Source: Azomonas agilis (GTDB taxonomy: Bacteria > Pseudomonadota > Gammaproteobacteria > Pseudomonadales > Pseudomonadaceae). Taken from it: a stretch of DNA of 64,000 nt. The notes under the pieces were generated by a model. The model saw nothing but the letters and a program-made list of their open reading frames with translations. It searched no databases and was not told the origin of the DNA. Numbering within the stretch: position 1 is the stretch's first letter; the number at the start of each line of letters is the position of its first letter. Shown piece after piece: positions 22,337 through 30,700 of this stretch. The DNA lies in the NCBI RefSeq assembly GCF_007830255.1, contig NZ_VLKG01000002.1:62001-126000 (forward strand), given 5' to 3'. Both the position numbers and the translations under genes were made by a program.

Positions 22337-22743
22337 TCAGCCACGCTAATGCGACAATCGAACAAGCCGGCGGCTTCTCCTGTGGCTTCCCAAGGGCGTT
22401 GATAGCTCATCAAAATGCGCCCGGCTCCTTCCTGTTTGGCCTTAAAGCGCCAGCGGGCCGTGCCCTCTGCGCCGACTAAGCTGCCCTCAGGTTGCAGATA
22501 ATCTTCGGGTGCAAGGCTGCTCAAAAGTTCGGAGGCATGGTCTTGGACTTTCCAACGAAATCCGGTAGAGGGATTGCTAGGGAGGTCTAGGGTAAGGTTT
22601 TGCCCAACTACTAGGTTAATGGGGCACTGATTGTCGTCAGTGACCCGAACATCAGCCGCTGAAAAAGGACGAGAGCTGCTACAGGCGCTCAGTGCCAGCA
22701 TTAAACCTGCGGTTAAGGGCAGACGTAACAGGGTAGAGATCAT
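22333..22743 (-). CDS. icp: Chagasin-type inhibitor of cysteine peptidases (lipoprotein)
   Basis: 136 residues from ATG 22743; the signal peptide ends in LALSAC (lipobox). The mature part is an I42 inhibitor domain: the NPSTGFRW loop, the central G-rich segment (SLVGAEGTARWRF) and SYQRPWE are the three loops that plug the active site of papain-like proteases. P. aeruginosa has an icp gene (PA0778) next to the second Lon (PA0779), the same arrangement as here. It probably protects the periplasm from cysteine proteases. It is 75 nt downstream of lon on the same strand. Confidence 0.9.
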   Translation of the reverse strand: MISTLLRLPLTAGLMLALSACSSSRPFSAADVRVTDDNQCPINLVVGQNLTLDLPSNPSTGFRWKVQDHASELLSSLAPEDYLQPEGSLVGAEGTARWRFKAKQEGAGRILMSYQRPWEATGEAAGLFDCRISVAD

Positions 22744-22818
22744 CTTGAATCCAGTGGGCCGCTGAGGATAACTCAGCATAGCGGGCCTGAGGTTGAACCC
22801 CAAGGCCCGCCGTCAATT

Positions 22819-25221
22819 TTAGAACAGTACCTTGGCTACATCGGCATAACGTTTGGCAAAGTGTACCGTTAAGCCTTCTTTCAGGTATTCGGGTAACTCC
22901 TCAAAGTCCCCTCGGTTGGCTTCCGGCAAGATCAGCTCAAAAATCTTCTGCCGCCGCGCCGCGATCACTTTTTCTCGTACTCCACCGATGGGCAGAACAT
23001 GGCCGGTTAGGGTCAGTTCGCCAGTCATGGCTACGCCTTTTTTCGGTGCTTGGTTACGGGCCAAGGAAAGCAGGGCACTGGCCATGGTAATACCGGCGCT
23101 GGGGCCGTCTTTGGGCGTAGCACCTTCGGGGACGTGCAGATGCACAAAGGCTTGGTCGAAAAATTCGGGGTCGCCTTTATAGTCTCTCAGGTGCGAGCTG
23201 ATGTAACTGTAGGCAATCTCGGCGGACTCTTTCATTACCTCGCCCAGTTTGCCGGTGAGTTTAAAGCCACGATTCAGGGTGTGGATGCGCGTAGCTTCAA
23301 TGGGCAATGTAGCGCCCCCCATGCTCGTCCAAGCCAGTCCGGTAATCACGCCCACGCCAGAGAGCAGTTGCTCGGTACGAAACAGGGGTTTACCCAGATA
23401 GTCTTCCAGATCCTTTGGCCCCACCCGCACATTCAGTTCGGGATCGTCCAGCAATCTGATCACGGTTTTGCGAATCACTTTGCCTAGTTGTTTTTCCAAC
23501 TGACGTACACCGGCTTCCCGTGCATAACCTTCAATAATGGTTTTTAGCGCCCCATCGTTAATACCAATCCGGTTTTTAGGTACGCCGGTTTTCTCCAGCA
23601 ATCTTGGCCACAAATGGCGTTTGGCGATGGCTAGCTTTTCTTCCGCGATGTAGCCAGAGAGACGAATCACCTCCATGCGATCCAGCAGCGGGCTGGGAAT
23701 GGAGTCTAGGGTGTTGGCGGTACAGACAAACAGCACCTTAGACAGATCCAGCCGCATGTCTAAGTAGTGGTCGAGGAACTCCACGTTCTGCTCAGGATCA
23801 AGGGTTTCCAACAAGGCTGAGGCCGGATCACCTTGGTAGCTAGCGCCGATTTTGTCGATTTCGTCCAGCATGATTACCGGGTTCATCACCTCAACCTCTT
23901 TGAGGGATTGCACCAGTTTGCCCGGCATCGCGCCGATGTAGGTACGGCGGTGGCCTTTAATTTCCGCCTCATCGCGCATACCGCCGACGCTAAAGCGGTA
24001 GAAGGGACGGCCCAAGGATTCGGCAATGGATTTACCAATGCTGGTTTTACCCACCCCAGGTGGGCCAACCAACAGCAGAATAGAGCCGCTGATTTCGCCT
24101 TTGAACGCACCTACAGCCAAAAACTCTAGGATGCGGTTTTTAATGTCCTCTAAACCGGCATGGTGCTTATCCAACACCTTACGCGCGCGTTTTAGATCCA
24201 ACTTGTCTTTGCCGTACACGCCCCAAGGAACGCTGGTGGCCCAATCCAAATAGTTGCGGGTCACGGCGTATTCGGGGGAGCCAGTTTCTAAAATGGACAG
24301 CTTATTGAATTCTTCATCCAGCCGCTTTTGTACGGTGGGCGGGATGTTCTTACCCTCCAGACGAGCGCGGAATTCATCGGCATCGGCACTCTTGTCGTCT
24401 TTGGAGATGCCGAGTTCCTGTTGGATGATTTTGAGCTGTTCTTTGAGGAAGAATTCGCGCTGACGTTCGCCAATTTTGCGATCCACTTCAGCCGAGAGTT
24501 CTTTCTGTAGGCGAGCGACTTCTACCTCTTTACGCAGGAGCGGTAGCACCTTTTCCATGCGTTTGAGGACAGGGACACAGTCGAGAACCTCTTGCAGCTC
24601 AGGGCCAGGGGCGGTGGTTAACGCCGCCGCAAAGTCAGTGAGGGGAGAGGGGTCATTAGGACTGAAGCGGTTGAGGTAGTTTTTCAGCTCTTCGCTGTAC
24701 AGCGGATTAAGGGGGAGTAGCTCCTTAATCGCGTTGATCAGCGCCATGCCATAGGCTTTTACTTCGTCCCGTGGATCCTCCTCACTGACGGGGTAGTCCA
24801 CTTCGACCAAATAGGGTGGGCGACGACGTAGCCAACTACGAATACGCACGCGTGCCATACCTTGGGCCACAAATTGCAGCTTTCCAGCCTCACGGGTGGC
24901 ATGGTGGATTCGAACCATAGTGCCGTGGGTAGGCAATTGATCAGGATCGAAGCTGTCGGCATCGCTGGGCGGGTTTTCCATATAGAACAGGGCCATGCGC
25001 TGGTGCGGTGTTTTGGCCACGCGTTCTAAGGTTTCGGCCCAAGGATCGTCATTGACGATAACCGGCAACACCTGTGCAGGAAAAAAGGGACGATTGTGAA
25101 TGGGGATGATGTACAGCTTATCCGGCAAGGTCTGCTCAGGCAGAGCCAAGCTGTTGCTGGAGATCACCTCGGGTGTATCGTGTTTGGCCTCGTCGTGTTC
25201 AAGGCGGGTATCGTCGGTCAT
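22819..25221 (-). CDS. lon: Lon protease, AsrA-like second Lon
   Basis: 800 residues. Domains in order: N-terminal LAN substrate-binding domain (YIIPIHNRPFFPAQVLPVIV), coiled region, AAA+ module with Walker A GPPGVGKTSIG and Walker B VIMLDEIDKIG, and the protease domain with the Ser-Lys dyad in PKDGPSAGITMAS and GGVREKVIAA. It is an ATP-dependent cytosolic protease. The N-terminus resembles Pseudomonas AsrA (PA0779), linked to the heat-shock and aminoglycoside response, rather than the housekeeping Lon; that subclass call is from memory. A sigma-32-like promoter lies just upstream. Confidence 0.92.
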   Translation of the reverse strand: MTDDTRLEHDEAKHDTPEVISSNSLALPEQTLPDKLYIIPIHNRPFFPAQVLPVIVNDDPWAETLERVAKTPHQRMALFYMENPPSDADSFDPDQLPTHGTMVRIHHATREAGKLQFVAQGMARVRIRSWLRRRPPYLVEVDYPVSEEDPRDEVKAYGMALINAIKELLPLNPLYSEELKNYLNRFSPNDPSPLTDFAAALTTAPGPELQEVLDCVPVLKRMEKVLPLLRKEVEVARLQKELSAEVDRKIGERQREFFLKEQLKIIQQELGISKDDKSADADEFRARLEGKNIPPTVQKRLDEEFNKLSILETGSPEYAVTRNYLDWATSVPWGVYGKDKLDLKRARKVLDKHHAGLEDIKNRILEFLAVGAFKGEISGSILLLVGPPGVGKTSIGKSIAESLGRPFYRFSVGGMRDEAEIKGHRRTYIGAMPGKLVQSLKEVEVMNPVIMLDEIDKIGASYQGDPASALLETLDPEQNVEFLDHYLDMRLDLSKVLFVCTANTLDSIPSPLLDRMEVIRLSGYIAEEKLAIAKRHLWPRLLEKTGVPKNRIGINDGALKTIIEGYAREAGVRQLEKQLGKVIRKTVIRLLDDPELNVRVGPKDLEDYLGKPLFRTEQLLSGVGVITGLAWTSMGGATLPIEATRIHTLNRGFKLTGKLGEVMKESAEIAYSYISSHLRDYKGDPEFFDQAFVHLHVPEGATPKDGPSAGITMASALLSLARNQAPKKGVAMTGELTLTGHVLPIGGVREKVIAARRQKIFELILPEANRGDFEELPEYLKEGLTVHFAKRYADVAKVLF

Positions 25222-25258
25222 GCTGTACCTAATCTTATTCCTTGATTTACCCCTAGTA

Positions 25259-25285
25259 GTAAGGGGGATTTAGTGGGTTTTCAAG
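25259..25285 (-). promoter_or_regulatory. Sigma-32 (heat-shock) type promoter of lon
   Basis: On the minus strand CTTGAAA (complement of 25279-25285) is followed by 12 nt and CCCCTTAC (complement of 25259-25266). The RpoH consensus is CTTGAAA-N(11-16)-CCCCATNT. The leader to the ATG at 25221 would be about 30 nt. Confidence 0.65.
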
Positions 25286-25420
25286 GGGGGGTGTTTGAGC
25301 GATAAGCATGTCGAGCGGTTTTTTTAGAGGCGATGATTAAGCTTTGATCTGGTTTGCGTTAAAGCCTATTTATCGTTAGGCCTTTTTTAGCCTGCTAGGA
25401 TGAATATCCTCGCGTATCCG

Positions 25421-25788
25421 TCAGGTTTTAAAGTACAGCATCGTCACGAGCAATACTAAAAAAATGACAATTAATACCTGTATCCAGGTTGGTGATTTTC
25501 TGTTTTGTTTTGATAGGGCTCCTGAACCAGTAGAAAACATATATTTCTCGAAGTTAATTGCTTGATTAATAAGTAAATGGATAATTATACCGATTAAGGT
25601 ATACTGTAATAAGTTTGGCGAAATAACGATACTCCATATGTAAAATACTTGATTTAACGTATTGCTTTCAGCACCAAGAGCTAGCAAAAAACTATAATTA
25701 ATCTAGGGTGTAATGTATTTCCGAATACCAAAGTAGTAATGGGTATAATTAATGATGTAGCAGCCAGTTTAAGTATATAGGTAGTCAT
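25421..25788 (-). pseudogene. Small membrane protein, reading frame split at a poly-A run
   Basis: Two pieces of one hydrophobic protein appear to be split. ATG 25788 opens MTTYILKLAATSLIIPITT and reads 34 codons to a stop just after six As (25686-25691, six Ts on the coding strand). The next frame then runs 88 codons from a TTG at 25687 to 25421, with hydrophobic stretches VFYIWSIVISP, YTLIGIIIHLLI and WIQVLIVIFLVLLVTMLYF. Joined by a single-base slip they give a membrane protein of about 120 residues. It may be a decayed gene, a slippage-controlled gene, or only the second part may be expressed. A+T content is well above the core genes, as for its neighbours in the toxin island. No family recognised. 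Confidence 0.45.
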
Positions 25789-25867
25789 TGGTGGTTTTTC
25801 AGTGTGTATTATTATTGAGTTAGTAGATTTTTTAGTCTAAAAAACGAGTGGTCAACTGTTAGTGCTA

Positions 25868-26131
25868 TTAATTAATAGGTTTCTCGTATAAGCAAATTTT
25901 CAGTTCTCTGATCCAGCGTCCACCAGCGTCAAGACACGTATCTATTGAAAAATAGTCAATAGTAAAAAAGACTAGCGCAGCGATTCCAGCCAAACTGAAT
26001 AGTACTGTTAATATAATTGAGCGATAACAAATAAAAATACTACGAAAGTTCTGATTAAAGCTGAGTGTGCCAAGTAATGCTAAAAGAATGATAATAATAT
26101 GCTTACCTCTCAGTTGATAGGTCAGTTTCAC
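25868..26131 (-). CDS. Small two-helix membrane protein, possible orphan immunity protein
   Basis: 87 residues from a GTG start that overlaps the stop of the decayed RHS reading frame (GTGA), the kind of coupling seen between toxin and immunity genes. Two hydrophobic segments ([15 protein letters not shown] and [18 protein letters not shown]) precede a C-terminal [19 protein letters not shown]-x-G-G-x-W...C pattern is common in small proteins encoded beside polymorphic toxins, though I know no defined function for it. A+T-rich like the rest of this island. Calling it an immunity protein is inference from position. Confidence 0.5.
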   Translation of the reverse strand: MKLTYQLRGKHIIIILLALLGTLSFNQNFRSIFICYRSIILTVLFSLAGIAALVFFTIDYFSIDTCLDAGGRWIRELKICLYEKPIN

Positions 26132-27143
26132 AGTTTACCTTGTAGTGATTCAATTGAATTACTCTGCAAATACCGCCCGGTACTGGCATCGTAATAGCGA
26201 TGCCAGTTGTACCAAAGCCCAGACGCCACGTCGAAGCATTGGCCGGGAAATCCAATATGGAGCCCACCGAATTTTGGTTGTTACATTTCGATTATAGGCA
26301 AAGTTGCTGGCTCTCCAGACGATGGCTTGGTTTTGGTCAGTGATGGCTTCGGCATGGCCTAAGTGATCGTTGATTGAGACCATTATTGGCGTAGTAAGTG
26401 GTTCCACCGCTATGGGTCACACTGCTCATGCGATCAAAAGCATCGTAAGTGTAGCTTTGATTGCCGCCGTAGCCTGATTTGGCGGTGGTATTACCAAGGC
26501 TATCAAAGGTAAAATTCTTAGCTCGACTGCCGGTAATGGTAGGGATGCGGTTATTTCCCGAGTTGGGTACATAGTCATCCACCGCTCCACCCCAAGTATG
26601 GGTCTCGCGGTTGCCATTGGCATCAAAGGTCCAAGACTGATCCCCGGCAGAGGAGGTGACCGAACCTAAGCGTCCTACTTCGTCATAGCCAAACAGCTGC
26701 TGAGGTAGAGCAGCGTTAATGCTATTAGTGACCGCTGTAATTTGGTTATTGTTGTTGTAGCTAAAGCCAAGCCCTTGAATAGAGGGGCTGGAAATCCCAG
26801 TTAAACGATCGTTAGTGTCGTAGGAATATTGACGTACCACACCGTTGCCAAAGGTAACTTTATGGATAGGGCGCAGGGGCTGTTGCTCGATAGTAGCAAT
26901 GGTTTTCTGAACCCCACCGATCAACCCGGAAACCTTACTGACTTGGCTCCAGTTGTTGTACTCGTAGGTAATTTTATTGCCACCGGGATAGGTCAAAGAT
27001 TGCAGACGGCTGTAGCTGTCATAGGCGTAGGTAAGGGTGTAATTGACCCCATTGATCTTTGAAACCTGTGTCTTTAAACGGCCCGCTGTGTCGTAGGTAT
27101 ATTGGGTATTACCGCTAGCATCGGTGATGGAGCAGGCTTTCCC
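26128..27143 (-). pseudogene. Decayed RHS/YD-repeat core (second copy)
   Basis: This stretch repeats the distal core of the intact RHS gene. It opens at GKACSITDASG and runs in frame through YD repeats to YYANNGLNQ (26368). There about 175 nt present in the intact copy are missing, which shifts the frame. Downstream the expected residues continue in other frames: HLGHAEAITDQNQAIVWRA, then [20 protein letters not shown] and [18 protein letters not shown] before a TGA at 26128-26130. The conserved core-end motif is altered from YLQSDPIGL to YLQSNSIE. It cannot make a complete RHS protein. It sits downstream of the intact gene and its tip, as in RHS loci that store displaced tips. Confidence 0.85.
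26368..27143 (-). repeat. Direct repeat copy A (RHS core)
   Basis: 776 nt matching 28621-29393 at high identity, in the same orientation, 1.5 kb apart. The match is a mosaic: some blocks are nearly identical at the DNA level, others (around SIN/GIN and the WGGAVDDY/WAGAVDDY region) carry clustered differences and one extra codon. It is suited to homologous recombination. Confidence 0.9.
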
Positions 27144-27289
27144 GGATATTCTCTTACACCTTTGAGCCACTCATGTATATGTGGGTGGTCTGCGCCTTGG
27201 TGAGGCTTATCATAATCTCTGATAGGTGTGCCATCTGATCCATACTCTCTTCCTTTCTGAAGATCTTCATCATATCCAGTCGCTGAGCA
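27140..27289 (-). pseudogene. Orphan RHS toxin-tip fragment
   Basis: A 49-codon open stretch with no start: after an in-frame TGA it reads ...GYDEDLQKGREYGSDG, then TPIRDYDKPHQGADHPHIHE and WLKGVREYPGKP. Proteins ending in a D-Y-D-x-P-H-Q-G...P-H-x-H-x-W pattern are, from memory, C-termini of RHS/polymorphic toxins. It ends exactly where the repeated RHS core begins (shared GGGAAAG), so a recombination fused an old tip to a core fragment. Two His-rich motifs suggest a metal-dependent nuclease or deaminase, but this is a guess. Confidence 0.6.
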
Positions 27290-27303
27290 TCAATCTGGGC
27301 ATT

Positions 27304-27360
27304 GCAAATCCGCAGAGTTATGGGTGTAGGAACCTCAATTCTGCGGGTTTGCTCTTTTTT
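27304..27360 (+). terminator. Hairpin with T run, possible terminator
   Basis: GCAAATCCGCAGA (27304-27316) pairs with TCTGCGGGTTTGC (27340-27352) with one G-T pair; a 23-nt loop separates them and TCTTTTTT follows on the plus strand. No plus-strand gene is seen upstream, so it may have moved in with the tip fragment. Confidence 0.45.
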
Positions 27361-27409
27361 CTCAATGCCTTCACGACAAAACATCAACAGGCCTTACTAA
27401 AGCCTAAAA

Positions 27410-27709
27410 TTAACAGTAAGATAATTTTTTATTTTTGGTTAACATATAGTTACCTTCATTTACATAGCCAATCTTACCATTTGGTAAGTGAATTTTATAT
27501 ATTTGGTAGTGCTTTGCATCAATACATTGTATTACTTGAACCTGCTGGTTTTTCTGTAACTCTATAATGGGTTTTTTAGAGGGCGAAGAAACAGCATCTG
27601 GTAATGTTTTATATATTGGTACAACACCATTTGCTATTAAAAATAGATCTTTTTCCTGAAAGCATGCATTTAATGAAAAAGCTAATATAATAAAAATTAA
27701 TCTAAACAT
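27410..27709 (-). CDS. Lipoprotein with SH3-like domain, likely immunity protein of the RHS toxin
   Basis: 99 residues from ATG 27709, 4 nt after the RHS stop; a longer frame reaching into the RHS gene is rejected because this ATG opens a clean lipoprotein signal, MFRLIFIILAFSLNAC, with lipobox LNAC. The mature 85 residues resemble a bacterial SH3 domain (PIYKTLPDAVSS...IELQKNQQVQVIQCIDAKHYQIYKIHLPNGKIGYVNEGNY). Such domains often bind peptidoglycan or cap cell-wall enzymes. Position and periplasmic address make it the best immunity candidate for the toxin tip just upstream. It is A+T-rich compared with the RHS core. No exact family recognised. Confidence 0.7.
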   Translation of the reverse strand: MFRLIFIILAFSLNACFQEKDLFLIANGVVPIYKTLPDAVSSPSKKPIIELQKNQQVQVIQCIDAKHYQIYKIHLPNGKIGYVNEGNYMLTKNKKLSYC

Positions 27710-27713
27710 ATTA

Positions 27714-30700
27714 TTAGCGTGCCCAAGGAGCGTCATGACCGAAACCACGCTGAGGGCCGGGATAAAATGTTGATCCACCATAATATGGTGAGTTTAATAA
27801 GTCATCGCCTATATTGACCGGAAATAAAGAGTTGGAAATAGATCTACCTAGAACCTCTTTTAAACAAGCTTTGTGTGGGTCACCACAGTTATTTCTAATG
27901 GCACTATAGCCTCCTCGATCCCTTGCATAACATTTTTCAAGTTTTTGTTCTTGTCCTGGGGCTAAGTTTAGAATAACTCCCGCACCAGAGCGAAAAGTGG
28001 ACTGCCGATTGGCATAATCTGAAGCGTTTGGATACTTAGTATCCCAGCCATTTGGTCCCCAAGAATAGCTTCTTCCATTCACATTTGCAGATACATGCCC
28101 AAAGGAGGATGCAGTCCAACCAAAGGGCTGCCAAATAATTACTTCAGTGTGTAGTCCAAATGAGTCAATAAAACTAATAGGATTAGCGTTCGCATAAGTA
28201 TAAGAGCTGATGCCACCCCCCAACCCAATAGGATCACTCTGCAAATACCGCCCCGTGCTCGCATCATAATAGCGATGCCAGTTGTACCAGAGGTCTGATT
28301 CAGGGTCGAAGTATTGGCCCGGAAATCGCAGATGAAGTCCACCGAAAGTATCCATTTTAGGGACTTGGTTATAGGCGGTAAGGTCAGCTCTCCAGACGAT
28401 GGCTTGGTTTTGGTCAGTGATGGCTTCGGCACGGCCTAACTGGTCGGTGTGGGCGTAGTAAAGAATGTTGTGACGCACCACGCCAATAAGTTCGCCGCCC
28501 AGCCAGAGGTATTGGGTGCTGATGGAGGTGCTGTTATGGCCGGTTTCTCCTAAGAGTAGGCCGCTGGAGTCATGCAGATAGCTGACGTTGCCGATGGGGC
28601 CAGCACCACTTTTACGTACCCGTTGATTGAGACCATTATTGGCGTAGTAAGTGGTTCCACCGCTATGGGTCACACTGCTCATGCGATCAAAAGCATCGTA
28701 AGTGTAGCTTTGATTGCCGCCGTAGCCTGATTTTGCGGTGGTATTACCAAGGCTATTAAAGGTAAAACTCTTAGCTCGACTGCCGGTAATGGTGGGGATA
28801 CGGTTATTAGCTGTGTTCGGTACATAGTCATCTACCGCTCCCGCCCAAGTATGGGTTTCACGGTTGCCGTTGGCATCAAAGGTCCAAGACTGATCCCCGG
28901 AGGGAGAAGTGGCTGAAGCAAGGCGGCCGACTTCATCGTAACTAAACTGTTGGCTTAGAGGTGTATTGATGCCGTTGGTGATCGCCGTGATGTGGTTATT
29001 GTTGTTGTAGCTAAAGCCAAGCCCTTGAATAGAGGGGCTGGAAATCCCAGTTAAACGATCGTTAGTGTCGTAGGAATATTGACGTACCACACCGTTGCCA
29101 AAGGTGATTTTATTGATAGGGCGCAGGGGCTGTTGCTCGATGGTCGCAATGGTTTTCTGAACCCCGCCGATCAACCCAGAAACCTTACTGACCTGGCTCC
29201 AGTTGTTGTACTCGTAGGTAATTTTATTGCCACCGGGATAGGTCAAAGATTGCAGACGGCTGTAGCTGTCATAGGCGTAGGTAAGGGTGTAATTGACCCC
29301 ATTGATCTTTGAAACCTGCGTCTTTAAACGGCCCGCTGTGTCGTAGGTGTATTGGGTGCTACCGCTGGCATCGGTGATGGAGCAGACTTTCCCTTTGCCA
29401 TAGGAACATTGGTCATAAGCTAGGCTAATGCTTTGACTGTTGGCCGTTTGGGTTAGAGGGCGACCCAGAAGATCTTGGGTAAATACGGTGGTTTTGCCCG
29501 CGTTATCGTTGATGGAGTCAACATTACCCGCGGTATCGTAGTAATAGTGCGTTGGGCCTGTATCCGGTGAGTTTTGGTACACCTGATTACCCAAACCATC
29601 CCAAGCCAGAGTCCAGGTGTTGTTTTTGGGGTCAATGTACTGATCTAACTGGCCTAGGGCACTGTAGACAAATTGCTCCACGTAGGATGATGGGCCGGGG
29701 CCGGTTATTTTTTTCACTTCCCCGTTGGCGTTGTACTCGTAGGTAGTAACACGCCCCAATGCATCTTGGGCGGTTTTGATGTTGCCATTGGCATCGTAAA
29801 CATAGGTGAGGATCGTAGCACCACTGGCATTAGTGGCGGTTTTAATACGCCCTAAGCCATCGTAGGTATAGCCTTCGCGGAAGTAGACCGTTTGCCCGCC
29901 CGCATCCGTGATGGTATGGCTGGTCAACTTATCTTGATTGTTATAGGCGAAACGCTCCACATAGTTAAGTGATATGTACTGTGTGCTTAGTAGACCAACT
30001 GCGTTATAGGTTTGGTACAGCTTAGTACCATCGGGATAAGTGGTTTGGGTCGGTTGGTTGAAGCCGTTATAAATATAACTGGTGGTGATTGGCGTGTTAT
30101 TGATGATCAAAGATTCAGAGCTAATACGCCCCTTGGCATCGTAAACCAGTTGTTTGTTCAGCCCCACAGGGTCAACCACGGTCTGTGCCAAACCTAAACC
30201 ATTGTGGTTAGAGAATTGGACGATATGCCCAGCCGCATTTTTGTAGCTAAGAACATCACCACTGCTTGAGTAGGTAGTAACGGAAGTGGCTCCAGACTCG
30301 GGGCCAGATTGGGTGATGGTTGCAGGCATGCCGTTGGCGTGAAAAGTATAGCTGTAATTAAAGGTGCGCGTTTGGTCTTGGATCCCCAGATTGGTTCGAT
30401 TGATATTTTGGACGCTCTGGATGCGCCCGCGCTGTGCACTGGATGCGGGATAGTAGGTAAAGATTGTTTCCGACTGAGGTGTATCGTAGGTGTTGTAGCG
30501 AATGATCTTCGAAATTCTATGATCAGCGTTGTATTCGTTGACGGTTTTTCGGGCCTCAGAAGTACCTGCAGCAGTGACAAGGTGGGTTAGTTTCTTGTTG
30601 GTATAGGTGTAGTCGGTCTTATTGCCCAGCCAATCTAGCTCATAGTCCAGATCGGTGCCGCTGTAAAAGCGCCGTGCCGTAGCCGCTCCGCAATCGGGTA

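Noticed and set aside
25259-25285. G-run at 25261-25292 as a G-quadruplex
   Set aside because: Only two runs of four or more Gs are present; the sigma-32 promoter reading explains the sequence better.
26337-27170. The 277-codon open frame in the RHS relic as a functional gene
   Set aside because: It starts inside the core repeat at the fusion point and ends in a frameshift caused by a deletion of about 175 nt; it lacks signal peptide, N-terminal core and tip.
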